NCBI RefSeq assembly: GCF_000002235.5
Contig: NW_022145606.1
Coordinates: 46,487,274 to 46,551,273, forward strand
From: Strongylocentrotus purpuratus
Taxonomy: Eukaryota > Echinodermata > Echinoidea > Camarodonta > Strongylocentrotidae
Length of the DNA stretch: 64,000 nucleotides
Direction of reading: 5' to 3'
Both the position numbers and the translations under genes were made by a program. Within the stretch, counting starts at the first letter, position 1. Each line of letters opens with the position of its first letter. The notes under the pieces are model-generated. The model was not told the DNA's origin. It saw only the letters and a program-made list of their open reading frames with translations, and searched no databases. Below are positions 1-13,000 of this stretch, piece by piece.

Positions 1-199
1 TTTCTTTCCTTTCCTTTCTTTCCTCTCCTCCCTCTTTTTCTTTTCTCTCTCTCTTTGTTCTCTTTTCTTTCCTTTCTTTTCTTTCTTTCCTTTCCTTTCA
101 TTTCTTTCTTTTCTTTTCCTTTTTCTTTTTTCCTTTCTTTCCCTTTCCCTCTCTTTTTTTCCCTCTCTTTTTTCCCTCCCCTTTTTCTCTTTTTTCCCG
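1..199. repeat. Polypyrimidine low-complexity tract
   Basis: Almost pure C/T on the plus strand, dominated by short TTTC and CCTTT runs without a clean period. It appears to be the inner part of the transposon whose right end is at 293. No coding potential is apparent; lysine/glutamate-rich antisense reading is a composition effect. Confidence 0.8.
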
Positions 200-293
200 A
201 CGGCAGCGCAATTTTACCGACAAAGTCCTGACAGGTGGGGGGGGGGGGGTGTCGCACCCCCCACCCCCCCCCCCCCCTTTGGCGACGCCCCTG
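200..293. mobile_element. Right end of a hAT-like element
   Basis: The segment ends in GGCGACGCCCCTG at 281-293, the terminal style (CAGGGGCG reading inward) of the two hAT-like elements found elsewhere in this window. The next 8 bases, CCTACTAC (294-301), match the paralogous uninterrupted sites at about 17404 and 44989, where the same bases follow ATGGA. The break therefore falls exactly at an insertion point. The left end and the left target copy would lie outside the window. Internal poly-G and poly-C runs at 237-277 can pair with each other. Confidence 0.55.
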
Positions 294-1060
294 CCTACTA
301 CGAAGTCAAAGGTCAAGTTATCGAACATTTGCTTTGGGGTGATCAGATCTGCGTCTTTGATGAAGTGTACTGCGGAGAAGTAATGCAATGAAAATAGGAG
401 TGGAACATATGTTAATTCCATTAGTAATATTGATTTTTCTTATAAATTAATCTTGATTTGTGTACAGCGCGTTGAAACTTTTATGTCACAAACGCTATAT
501 AAATTGTTCGTATTATTATTTTGATATTTTAAGATAGAAGACATATGGGAAAAGAGACGGAGAGAGAGAGAGAGTATCTATTTGTGTCCGTTTCACTTTA
601 TAATGCAACTTTTTCCCATTCTAAAGGGTCAAAGATTTCATTGAAACCGAAAGTTAGAAACCACGAGAGTTTGTTATTTTATAATTTTTCTTACTCGCTC
701 GCAATATTTAGAAATAAGATGATGTCAGGCAACCAAATGCCTGAATTTACCTCCATCTGTGGGCAAAGACCTAGGGGCCCGAATAATATTCTAATTGACA
801 GCGAGGTTTCCAAGTATGTTTTATATCTTTTCAATCATAATTACTTTGGGGCAATGAGAATATCCTCATATTCGAGTATCGAGGTGACTGAATACTTATA
901 TGAGTTGTTGTATTTAAGTACGAGGTGCCCGCATACATTATTGTTTGTCTTGATTACAATTTTTTTTTTATCCCCATTAAAAATGTCATTTTTACGAATC
1001 AAATGCCCATACGTATATGAAGTCCACTACTATACAACTTTTAACAATTCATAACTTATT
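294..1060. repeat. Module 1, left block (paralogue of 17395-18000 and 44985-45590)
   Basis: This block is closely similar to 17395-18000 and 44985-45590. Shared landmarks are the GATCAGATCTGCGTCTTTG-like segment near 340, a GA-rich stretch near 555, and the hairpin minisatellite. It is non-coding as far as I can see; the long plus-strand frame over 545-1054 is not conserved in the other copies. It marks the left remnant of a TRIM module. Confidence 0.7.
725..940. repeat. Degenerate ~33-bp minisatellite with hairpin core
   Basis: Diverged units built around GGCA-N6-TGCC-like cores, each followed by an AT-rich stretch resembling GAATATCCTC. Examples are GGCAACCAAATGCC near 728 and CGAGGTGCCCGCA near 920. 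The same family occurs at 17728-17945, 45305-45515, 13870-13965, 23085-23190 and 50400-50500. Confidence 0.55.
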
Positions 1061-1074
1061 GTCCGATTTTGTTC

Positions 1075-1450
1075 AAAGTTTCAACGGCGTGCTCCTCTGA
1101 ATGCTCTGTTTTCTATTATATTAGCTTCTACAGGGGTGACCTAAAACCATTCATTTCATAAGGTGTACTATTACCAGTCTCTTTTTTATGTAAAAGATTA
1201 AATCATGTTTTGTGTGGTTTTGAATAAAATGAGCTTAAACTTCAACTTGAACTACATGAGTATGTTTTTTTTCGAGTGGGAATTCCCACTGACATTCATA
1301 ACAGGAAGTATTATGTTGAACCTTTGCACTTGGGATCCTTCCGCTTAAACCTAAACGTTCACCCACGCACATCTCAGCAATCCCTCTCGCCATTACAAGT
1401 TAAACTAGATTTGTAATACTTGTTTGGAGCAAGTATAGGTGGGCTGATTA
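1075..1450. other. Remnant of TRIM 5'-flanking DNA without a gene
   Basis: The segment 1265-1400 closely matches 16240-16375 and 38575-38690, which lie beyond the 5' ends of TRIM copies A and C. Here it directly follows the block that normally lies several kb on the other side of the gene, so the central part of this module, including any TRIM gene, is missing. Confidence 0.6.
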
Positions 1451-1545
1451 TCTGTTATCCACTTGGTAAAATGTCCACGTATATTGTTAAGAACGTCATA
1501 ATGCTGTATAACGCATATCTTGCTACTTTCATCTCACGTTTCTTT

Positions 1546-4500
1546 TCCTTTCTTCCATCTCTTTTTCTTCCATTCTGATCTCTCACATCCTAATCTTTCT
1601 CTTGTACACTATGCTTGCCTCTCCTCTCTACCACCCCTCCTTCCATCTCTTTTTCTTCCATTCTGATCTCTCACATCCTAATCTTTCTCTTGTACACTAT
1701 GTTTGTTTCTCCTCTCTACCACCCCTCCTTCAATCTCTTTTTCTTCCATTCTGATCTCTCACATCCTAATCTTTCTCTTGTACACTATGCTTGCCTCTCC
1801 TCTCTACCACCCCTCCTTCCATCTCTTTTTCTTCCATTCTGATCTCTCACATCCTAATCTTTCTCTTGTACACTATGCTTGTTTCTCCTCTCTACCACCC
1901 CTCCTTCCATCTCTTTTTCTTCCATTCTGATCTCTCACATCCTAATCTTTCTCTTGTACACTATGCTTGTTTCTCCTCTCTACCACCCCTCCTTCCATCT
2001 CTTTTTCTTCCATTATGATCTCTCACATCCTAATCTTTCTCTTGTACACTATGCTTGTTTCTCCTCTCTACCACCTCTCCTTCCATCTCTTTTTCTTCCA
2101 TTATGATCTCTCACATCCTAATCTTTCTCTTGTACACTATGCTTGTTTCTCCTCTCTACCACCCCTCCTTCCATCTCTTTTTCTTCCATTATGATCTCTC
2201 ACATCCTAATCTTTCTCTTGTACACTATGCTTGTTTCTCCTCTCTACCACCTCTCCTTCCATCTCTTTTTCTTCCATTATGATCTCTCACATCCTAATCT
2301 TTCTCTTGTACACTATGCTTGTTTCTCCTCTCTACCACCCCTCCTTCCATCTCTTTTTCTTCCATTATGATCTCTCACATCCTAATCTTTCTCTTGTACA
2401 CTATGCTTGCCTCTCCTCTCTACCACCCCTCCTTCCATCTCTTTTTCTTCCATTCTGATCTCTCACATCCTAATCTTTCTCTTGTACACTATGTTTGTTT
2501 CTCCTCTCTACCACCCCTCCTTCCATCTCTTTTTCTTCCATTCTGATCTCTCACATCCTAATCTTTCTCTTGTACACTATGCTTGCCTCTCCTCTCTACC
2601 ACCCCTCCTTCCATCTCTTTTTCTTCCATTCTGATCTCTCACATCCTAATCTTTCTCTTGTACACTATGCTTGTTTCTCCTCTCTACCACCCCTCCTTCC
2701 ATCTCTTTTTCTTCCATTCTGATCTCTCACATCCTAATCTTTCTCTTGTACACTATGCTTGTTTCTCCTCTCTACCACCCCTCCTTCCATCTCTTTTTCT
2801 TCCATTATGATCTCTCACATCCTAATCTTTCTCTTGTACACTATGCTTGTTTCTCCTCTCTACCACCTCTCCTTCCATCTCTTTTTCTTCCATTCTGATC
2901 TCTCACATCCTAATCTTTCTCTTGTACACTATGCTTGCCTCTCCTCTCTACCACCCCTCCTTCCATCTCTTTTTCTTCCATTCTGATCTCTCACATCCTA
3001 ATCTTTCTCTTGTACACTATGCTTGTTTCTCCTCTCTACCACCCCTCCTTCCATCTCTTTTTCTTCCATTCTGATCTCTCACATCCTAATCTTTCTCTTG
3101 TACACTATGCTTGTTTCTCCTCTCTACCACCCCTCCTTCCATCTCTTTTTCTTCCATTATGATCTCTCACATCCTAATCTTTCTCTTGTACACTATGCTT
3201 GTTTCTCCTCTCTACCACCCCTCCTTCCATCTCTTTTTCTTCCATTATGATCTCTCACATCCTAATCTTTCTCTTGTACACTATGCTTGTTTCTCCTCTC
3301 TACCACCCCTCCTTCCATCTCTTTTTCTTCCATTATGATCTCTCACATCCTAATCTTTCTCTTGTACACTATGCTTGTTTCTCCTCTCTACCACCTCTCC
3401 TTCCATCTCTTTTTCTTCCATTCTGATCTCTCACATCCTAATCTTTCTCTTGTACACTATGCTTGTTTCTCCTCTCTACCACCCCTCCTTCCATCTCTTT
3501 TTCTTCCATTATGATCTCTCACATCCTAATCTTTCTCTTGTACACTATGCTTGTTTCTCCTCTCTACCACCTCTCCTTCCATCTCTTTTTCTTCCATTCT
3601 GATCTCTCACATCCTAATCTTTCTCTTGTACACTATGCTTGTTTCTCCTCTCTACCACCCCTCCTTCCATCTCTTTTTCTTCCATTATGATCTCTCACAT
3701 CCTAATCTTTCTCTTGTACACTATGCTTGTTTCTCCTCTCTACCACCTCTCCTTCCATCTCTTTTTCTTCCATTCTGATCTCTCACATCCTAATCTTTCT
3801 CTTGTACACTATGCTTGTTTCTCCTCTCTACCACCCCTCCTTCCATCTCTTTTTCTTCCATTATGATCTCTCACATCCTAATCTTTCTCTTGTACACTAT
3901 GCTTGTTTCTCCTCTCTACCACCTCTCCTTCCATCTCTTTTTCTTCCATTCTGATCTCTCACATCCTAATCTTTCTCTTGTACACTATGCTTGCCTCTCC
4001 TCTCTACCACCCCTCCTTCCATCTCTTTTTCTTCCATTCTGATCTCTCACATCCTAATCTTTCTCTTGTACACTATGCTTGTTTCTCCTCTCTACCACCC
4101 CTCCTTCCATCTCTTTTTCTTCCATTCTGATCTCTCACATCCTAATCTTTCTCTTGTACACTATGCTTGTTTCTCCTCTCTACCACCCCTCCTTCCATCT
4201 CTTTTTCTTCCATTCTGATCTCTCACATCCTAATCTTTCTCTTGTACACTATGCTTGTTTCTCCTCTCTACCACCCCTCCTTCCATCTCTTTTTCTTCCA
4301 TTCTGATCTCTCACATCCTAATCTTTCTCTTGTACACTATGCTTGTTTCTCCTCTCTACCACCCCTCCTTCCATCTCTTTTTCTTCCATTCTGATCTCTC
4401 ACATCCTAATCTTTCTCTTGTACACTATGCTTGCCTCTCCTCTCTACCACCCCTCCTTCCATCTCTTTTTCTTCCATTCTGATCTCTCACATCCTAATCT

Positions 4501-7500
4501 TTCTCTTGTACACTATGCTTGTTTCTCCTCTCTACCACCCCTCCTTCCATCTCTTTTTCTTCCATTCTGATCTCTCACATCCTAATCTTTCTCTTGTACA
4601 CTATGCTTGTTTCTCCTCTCTACCACCCCTCCTTCCATCTCTTTTTCTTCCATTATGATCTCTCACATCCTAATCTTTCTCTTGTACACTATGCTTGTTT
4701 CTCCTCTCTACCACCCCTCCTTCCATCTCTTTTTCTTCCATTCTGATCTCTCACATCCTAATCTTTCTCTTGTACACTATGCTTGCCTCTCCTCTCTACC
4801 ACCCCTCCTTCCATCTCTTTTTCTTCCATTCTGATCTCTCACATCCTAATCTTTCTCTTGTACACTATGCTTGTTTCTCCTCTCTACCACCCCTCCTTCC
4901 ATCTCTTTTTCTTCCATTCTGATCTCTCACATCCTAATCTTTCTCTTGTACACTATGCTTGTTTCTCCTCTCTACCACCCCTCCTTCCATCTCTTTTTCT
5001 TCCATTCTGATCTCTCACATCCTAATCTTTCTCTTGTACACTATGCTTGTTTCTCCTCTCTACCACCTCTCCTTCCATCTCTTTTTCTTCCATTATGATC
5101 TCTCACATCCTAATCTTTCTCTTGTGCACTATGCTTGTTTCTCCTCTCTACAAACCCTTCTTCCATCTCTTTTTCTTCCATTCTGATCTCTCACATCCTA
5201 ATCTTTCTCTTGTACACTATGCTTGTTTCTCCTCTCTACCACCTCTCCTTCCATCTCTTTTTCTTCCATTATGATCTCTCACATCCTAATCTTTCTCTTG
5301 TGCACTATGCTTGTTTCTCCTCTCTACCACCCCTCCTTCCATCTCTTTTTCTTCCATTCTGATCTCTCACATCCTAATCTTTCTCTTGTACACTATGCTT
5401 GTTTCTCCTCTCTACCACCCCTCCTTCAATCTCTTTTTCTTCCATTATGATCTCTCACATCCTAATCTTTCTCTTGTACACTATGCTTGTTTCTCCTCTC
5501 TACCACCCCTCCTTCCATCTCTTTTTCTTCCATTCTGATCTCTCACATCCTAATCTTTCTCTTGTACACTATGCTTGTTTCTCCTCTCTACCACCCCTCC
5601 TTCAATCTCTTTTTCTTCCATTATGATCTCTCACATCCTAATCTTTCTCTTGTACACTATGCTTGTTTCTCCTCTCTACCACCCCTCCTTCCATCTCTTT
5701 TTTTCTTCCATTCTGATCTCTCACATCCTAATCTTTCTCTTGTACACTATGCTTGTTTCTCCTCTCTACCACCCCTCCTTCCATCTCTTTTTCTTCCATT
5801 CTGATCTCTTAAATCCTAATCTTTCTCTTGTACACTATGCTTGTTTCTCCTCTCTACCACCCCTCCTTCCATCTCTTTTTCTTCTATTATGATCTCTCAC
5901 ATCCTAATCTTTCTCTTGTACACTATGCTTGTTTCTCCTCTCTACCACCCCTCCTTCCATCTCTTTTTCTTCCATTCTGATCTCTCACATCCTAATCTTC
6001 CTCTTGTACACTATGCTTGTTTCTCCTCTCTACCAACCCTCCTTCCATCTCTTTTTCTTCCATTCTGATCTCTCACATCCTAATCTTTCTCTTGTACACT
6101 ATGCTTGTTTCTCCTCTCTACCACCCCTCCTTCCATCTCTTTTTCTTCTATTCTGATCCCCCTCATCCTAATCTTTCTCTTGTACACTATGCTTGTTTCT
6201 CCTCTCTACCACCCCTCCTTCCATCTCTTTTTCTTCCATTCTGATCTCTCACATCCTAATCTTTCTCTTGTACACTATGCTTGTTTCTCCTCTCTATCAC
6301 CCCTCCTTCCATCTCTTTTTCTTCCATTCTGATCTCTCACATCCTAATCTTTCTCTTGTACACTATGCTTGCTTCTCCTCTCCACCACCCCTCCTTCCAT
6401 CTCTTTTTCTTCCATTCTGATCTCTCACATCCTAATCTTTCTCTTGTACACTATGCTTGTTTCTCCTCTCTACCACCCCTCCTTCGATCTCTTTTTCTTC
6501 CATTCTGATCTCTCACATCCTAATCTTTCTCTTGTACACTATGCTTGCTTCTCCTCTCCACCACCCCTCCTTCGATCTCTTTTTCTTCCATTCTGATCTC
6601 TCACATCCTAATCTTTCTCTTGTACACTATGCTTGTTTCTCCTCTCTACCACCCCTCCTTCCATCTCTTTTTCTTCTATTCTGATCTCTCACATCCTAAT
6701 CTTTCTCTTGTACACTATGCTTGCTTCTCCTCTCCACCACCCCTCCTTCGATCTCTTTTTCTTCCATTCTGATCTCTCACATCCTAATCTTTCTCTTCTA
6801 CACTATACTCTCTACAAACTTCCTTCTTCCATCTCTTTTTCTTCCATTCTGATCTCTCACATCCTAATCTTTCTCTTGTACACTATGCTTGTTTCTCCTC
6901 TCTACCACCCCTCCTTCCATCTCTTTTTCTTCCATTCTGATCTCTCACATCCTAATCTTTCTCTTGTACACTATGCTTGCTTCTCCTCTCTACCACCCCT
7001 CCTTCCATCTCTTTTTCTTCCATTCTGATCTCTCACGTCCTAATCTTTCTCTTGTACACTATGCTTGTTTCTCCTCTCTACCACCCCTCCTTCGATCTCT
7101 TTTTCTTCCATTCTGATCTCTCACATCCTAATCTTTCTCTTGTACACTATGCTTGCTTCTCCTCTCCACCACCCCTCCTTCGATCTCTTTTTCTTCCATT
7201 CTGATCTCTCACATCCTAATCTTTCTCTTGTACACTATGCTTGCTTCTCCTCTCCACCACCCCTCCTTCCATCTCTTTTTCTTCCATTCTGATCTCTCAC
7301 ATCCTAATCTTTCTCTTGTACACTATGCTTGCTTCTCCTCTCCACCACCCCTCCTTCCATCTCTTTTTCTTCTATTCTGATCTCTCACATCCTAATCTTT
7401 CTCTTGTACACTATGCTTGTTTCTCCTCTCTACCACCCCTCCTTCCATCTCTTTGTCTTCTATTATGATCTCTCACATCCTAATCTTTCTCTTGTACACT

Positions 7501-9295
7501 ATGCTTGTTTCTCCTCTCTACCACCCCTCCTTCCATCTCTTTTTCTTCTATTCTGATCTCTCACATCCTAATCTTTCTCTTGTACACTATGCTTGTTTCT
7601 CCTCTCTACCACCCCTCCTTCCATCTCTTTTTCTTCCATTCTGATCTCTCACATCCTAATCTTTCTCTTGTACACTATGCTTGTTTCTCCTCTCTACCAC
7701 CCCTCCTTCCATCTCTTTTTCTTCCATTCTGATCTCTCACATCCTAATCTTTCTCTTGTACACTATGCTTGTTTCTCCTCTCTACCACCCCTCCTTCCAT
7801 CTCTTTTTCTTCCATTCTGATCTCTCACATCCTAATCTTTCTCTTGTACACTATGCTTGTTTCTCCTCTCTACCACCCCTCCTTCCATCTCTTTTTCTTC
7901 TATTCTGATCTCTCACATCCTAATCTTTCTCTTGTACACTATGCTTGTTTCTCCTCTCTACCACCCCTCCTTCCATCTCTTTTTCTTCTATTCTGATCTC
8001 TCACATCCTAATCTTTCTCTTGTACACTATGCTTGTTTCTCCTCTCTACCACCCCTCCTTCCATCTCTTTTTCTTCCATTCTGATCTCTCACATCCTAAT
8101 CTTTCTCTTGTACACTATGCTTGTTTCTCCTCTCTACCACCCCTCCTTCCATCTCTTTTTCTTCTATTCTGATCTCTCACATCCTAATCTTTCTCTTGTA
8201 CACTATGCTTGTTTCTCCTCTCTACCACCCCTCCCTCCATCTCTTTTTCTTCTATTCTGATCTCTCACATCCTAATCTTTCTCTTGTACACTATGCTTGT
8301 TTCTCCTCTCCACCACCCCTCCTTCCATCTCTTTTTCTTCCATTCTGATCTCTCACATCCTGATCTTTCTCTTGTACACTATGCTTGTTTCTCCTCTCTA
8401 CCACCCCTCCTTCCATCTCTTTTTCTTCCATTCTGATCTCTCACATCCTAATCTTTCTCTTGTACACTATGCTTGTTTCTCCTCTCTACCACCCCTCCTT
8501 CCATCTCTTTTTCTTCCATTCTGATCTCTCACATCCTAATCTTTCTCTTGTACACTATGCTTGTTTCTCCTCTCTACCACCCCTCCTTCCATCTCTTTTT
8601 CTTCCATTCTGATCTCTCACATCCTAATCTTTCTCTTGTACACTATGCTTGTTTCTCCTCTCTACCACCCCTCCCTCCATCTCTTTTTCTTCCATTCTGA
8701 TCTCTCACATCCTGATCTTTCTCTTGTACACTATGCTTGTTTCTCCTCTCTACCACCCCTCCTTCCATCTCTTTTTCTTCTATTCTGATCTCTCACATCC
8801 TAATCTTTCTCTTGTACACTATGCTTGTTTCTCCTCTCTACCACCCCTCCCTCCATCTCTGTTTCTTCTATTCTGATCTCTTACATCCTAATCTTTCTCT
8901 TGTACACTATGCTTGTTTCTCCTCTCTACCACCCCTCCCTCCATCTCTTTTTCTTCCATTCTGATCTCTCACATCCTGATCTTTCTCTTGTACACTATGC
9001 TTGTTTCTCCTCTCTACCACCCCTCCTTCCATCTCTTTTTCTTCTATTCTGATCTCTCACATCCTAATCTTTCTCTTGTACACTATGCTTGTTTCTCCTC
9101 TCTACCACCCCTCCCTCCATCTCTGTTTCTTCTATTCTGATCTCTTACATCCTAATCTTTCTCTTGTACACTATGCTTGTTTCTCCTCTCCACCACCCCT
9201 CCTTCCATCTCTTTTTTTCTTCTATTCTGATCTCTCACATCCTAATCTTTCTCTTGTACACTATGCTTGTTTCTCCTCTCTACCACCTCTCCCTC
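1546..9295. repeat. 88-bp tandem minisatellite, about 88 copies
   Basis: About 88 head-to-tail copies of an 88-bp, strongly pyrimidine-rich unit containing CATCCTAATC, CTTGTACACTATGCTTG and CTACCACCCCTCC. Unit length is almost invariant: I see +2 at about 5700, an 8-bp loss at about 6800 and +2 at about 9215. Variants are regional. CATTATGAT units occur mainly between 2000 and 5900, CGATCTC and CTCCACC between 6300 and 7400, and CTTCTATTCTG and CCTCCCTCC between 7400 and 9290. The region is not coding: 88 is not a multiple of 3, so every frame is stopped every three units. Left and right flanks match those of a single-copy unit at 38870-39500. Confidence 0.97.
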
Positions 9296-9745
9296 CCTCA
9301 TGTTTCAATATTGACCTCAACCCTGTTCAATACTTGTTCCTCCGACCTTCTCTCATTCTTAGTGCACTATAATTTACTTTATTCTGTTTTCTTTTATCTC
9401 CACTCCTATTACTTTTGCTTCTCTGTATTTCTAATTATCTGCTGTTTTCTGGTTTACCTGTCCATGTATTAAATGTATTCTACTGGGCTTTGTTGTCTCG
9501 ATCTAACTGTGGTTTGTTTTCTATTTCCTGCTTACTTTGTTATGCACATATTTTGTTTTGTTTAATCATTCATATGTATGTCGTATACATGTATATATTT
9601 CTAATGTGTTATTCTCTATTGTGATTCTATGTTTATATATGCCAATTCAAAACTTGATATTTTATGGAAACAGAATGATTTGTTTGCCAATTGAGCTTTT
9701 GTATTGTGCATGACCAATAAATCAAACTGAAATTGAAAGTGTGAG
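9296..9745 (+). mobile_element. 3' flank of the satellite's source element
   Basis: Similar throughout to 39060-39500, from CATGTTTCAA to the end CATGACCAATAAATCAAACTG near 9709. The AATAAA-bearing, A-rich end resembles the 3' end of a retroposed element. No reverse-transcriptase reading is recognisable. Together with 1460-1545 it forms the two sides of an element whose internal 88-bp segment has expanded. Confidence 0.5.
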
Positions 9746-10040
9746 CTATTGTTCAGATAACTCCTTTTCTCTGTTTGCTCTGTGTGCACCAAATAGTCTG
9801 GAGTTTATCGGCGGTACCCCCCCCCCCCAAAAAAAACAAATAAATAAATAAAAATAAAAAAATAAATAAATAAATAGGTCCAGAAAGTAATTTTGATACA
9901 CCCCTCCCCCCCCCCCCCCCCCCTCCTCTTCTGCCTTCCTCGACTGAGAGACCCTTTGAAGGGATGGCCATGCATATTCTAGAAACCATGTCCAGTTGGA
10001 CAAATTAAAGTAATTTTCAGTTCTCAGGGAATTTCTCTGA
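9746..10040. other. Spacer with poly-C and A-rich tracts
   Basis: Contains a poly-C run, an (AAAT)-like stretch at 9835-9877 and a second poly-C run at about 9906-9922. No gene or recognised element is visible. Confidence 0.6.
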
Positions 10041-13000
10041 AAATCATGATATACTCAAAGTAATTTCGCCGGTTTGTCGTCAAACAAGTGTCTTCTGCAC
10101 GAGTTTCGATTGCGTATGCGCTTAATTAACGAAGATTGATTTTGTTATTTTCGTTAATATATATTGCGCCCTCTTTCATTTTAAAGTTATAGATGATGAT
10201 GAATCTTGCCACAATATATAATAATAACACTCTTGGAAAACAATTATATTTCTTTTGTTTTCATCCTTATTTTTTCTTTCATTCTCCATCAAGAGTATTT
10301 GAGACAGGGGCTAGGAGACTGTAGTCCCTTGATACTTTTGAAGGGAAAATTACATAACCGTCATGTCATCAGCAAGGCGCTATGTCAGTAGTTTCCCATT
10401 TGTTATAATCTAATATTTTGGAAGTTCAATTTTTATGACGACATTATTGTTGGTGGTATATTGCGTATAAATGCTCTTAAACATAAACACACACAATATT
10501 GCATATTAAGACAAGAAATCCCTCCTCTCCCCCCCCCCCCCCCCCCTCCCACACCCTGTATGTCTATAATCTTATTTCTTCGATTAAAAAAAACCTGTTC
10601 TTTAACTTGATGACTCGGTAATTTGAGGATAAGGTCTTTTCGGTTGAACAATGATTATTCACATTTTCTATATTTCCTCGATCTTTAGTCTGAGGTAAAT
10701 GCTCAATACATATAGTAAATTCCTTTGTTTAGAATTGAATACTTTTATTCCATTAATGCTTTGGGCACCTTCAGGCATGCCGATTCCCTTGTGTATGAGC
10801 CTTGTAAATGTTGTTATGATCGTGAGATTCGATAAAGTTTAGTCAATTCAAGGGATACAACCACTAACTGAATGAAGCAGCTATCCCACGGGAGTCGTGG
10901 GGCGTGGGGTATATATCCCATAAATTGTAGAATGTTTGACATCATTTTTAGTCACCAAGCAGACCCGTCACTAAGGGTGCACCCCCCTCCCCGCGCTAGC
11001 GACAAGAGGTCCGCTTTAAAAAAAAAAAAACATTGATTGAAACCGTTTCGGTGTTGAAAACTTAAAGGCCCTCAGTATTTGATGAAAACTCGAAAAAGAG
11101 TCGGGTGCAAAGAATGCTGAAGACAGTATGACGTCATTCGATGTAGTACGGATAATCTTTACTCATACTAATGTCGATGGAACATCTTTATCATGGTAAA
11201 AGTCGTCTTCTTGTTTTTCGATTTCTTCTTGATTGCTGACCTCTACGCTTGCCGTTATAACCGCCGACAGTATTATACGAATATCATGTACATATGCTTT
11301 CAAAAACCTCTTGCATGTTTTCTCTCAAATCAATACTTTTGATGACTCGGTCTTTCACTTTTTTGGAATTTGTTTTCATTACACAAATGACAATGGACAC
11401 ATTTTCTGGAAATGTCAGTGACCAAATTCATACTTCAAGTTTATTCCTTCTGTTTCATTTAAGAAAAAACACAATTGAATTGAACATGAAATCTGTATTG
11501 AATGGAATAAGATAACTGACATAACGTCATCATAATAGGAATTATGCTTTTATAGCGCAATATCTAATGCAGATATGCTACCGGTATATAGTGTAACCTT
11601 GCTGCGGACAGAGTACATGTTTGTTTTTTCCGTTTTGGTAACTATTTATATATAAACACATATATATATACCAAATAATTCAAAGCTAATCTTTTAGTTG
11701 ATTGTACTAGAATTCAAATGTAAACCATGAACAAATGGAATCATAACAATAAATACACTTACATGGCGCATAAGATGCAGGGATGTCTATATGCTCTTAC
11801 AAAGATAATAAAGAAAGTTAATTAATCTACTATACAAGAATCATGAACCTAGTGAGGAAAGGAAAATTATCTTGAATGCATACCAGAATAACAAGATAAA
11901 CTACATGTATTTCTATTTATTTTCCAATTCAAAATATAACAAGGAATTCTTAAATTAGGCCTATATACATGTAATGCACATGTGACAAATATAGCTTAAA
12001 TTGTGTATTTCTATACACCAAAATTACAAGTCTAACAGCATAAAAGTACATAGATCAAATCAATATGACATACAATAATTATTCTATCAATGAGTAAATT
12101 TAATTTAAATTGAACATTAAATTCACAACGTTTGGCTATAGACTAACATAACATTATTCCCCCCCCCCCTCTCCTTTATACATCAGGGGTTCCTTGCTAC
12201 CAGTATAGTGTAACGATGTAAAATATGATCAATAGTTTCAAACTAAATCACCGGTATCTATTTCACTGTCATATTTACTCTGTTTACCTTGCAACGCACA
12301 TAGAACAGGCATTTCTAAATATTTTTGTAACGATATAAATATATATACATGATATATGCCCAATAAAAAAAGCTAATCATTAAGCCGCGTGTATTAGGAT
12401 TTGAATGTAAACCATGAACAAATGAAATGGCACTCTTAAATCTTTTACCTTTTCTCAAAAGATCCCTCATCTTTTTCTCTCTCCTCTCTCTGTCGAGTTT
12501 CCAAGCTTGTTCCTTTTAATTTCTCGTTTTCTGTCTTTATAATGGGAAAGATTTGTTTATGTTTATTAAAAATTTGAGGTGCGATATATTACACAATTCG
12601 TATTCCTTTCTAATCTTAATTTGTATTCCTTGTCAATTTTTGTGAATAGACTGTTTTTTTTAATATAATTTTGAACAATAAACATATGTCAATTTTGGAC
12701 GTATCAGTCTTTGGACTGATTTACAAAGATTTTCTTTCAATAAACCTAGCCGAATGAATGACTGAATGAATAAATTAATTATAAATGTGTGATAAGCAAA
12801 GAGAGATAGAGGAAGGTACGGGAATCAGGGAATGTACAGAGTAAGGCCCTTAATCATTTTTTACGCACAGATACACAGTAAACAACAGTACTATGGGTAT
12901 ATACAAATAAATGATGTCCTATATCATATTAGTGTCCTTGGAACAATAAACAAACAAGAAACAAAAATTGAATTATATGCCTTCACCATGATAATCTTTA

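Noticed and set aside
545..1054. 169-aa plus-strand frame in module 1
   Set aside because: Not open in the paralogous blocks at 17.5 and 45.1 kb, and it overlaps the minisatellite.
1546..9295. CRISPR-like regular array
   Set aside because: Units are directly adjacent with no unique spacers, and the DNA is eukaryotic.
1615..9472. Ladder of about 80 overlapping 75-aa (and some longer) frames in the satellite
   Set aside because: They repeat every 88 bp, begin with TTG rather than ATG, and exist only because the unit is pyrimidine-rich and lacks a stop for about 228 bp; the unit length is not a multiple of three.
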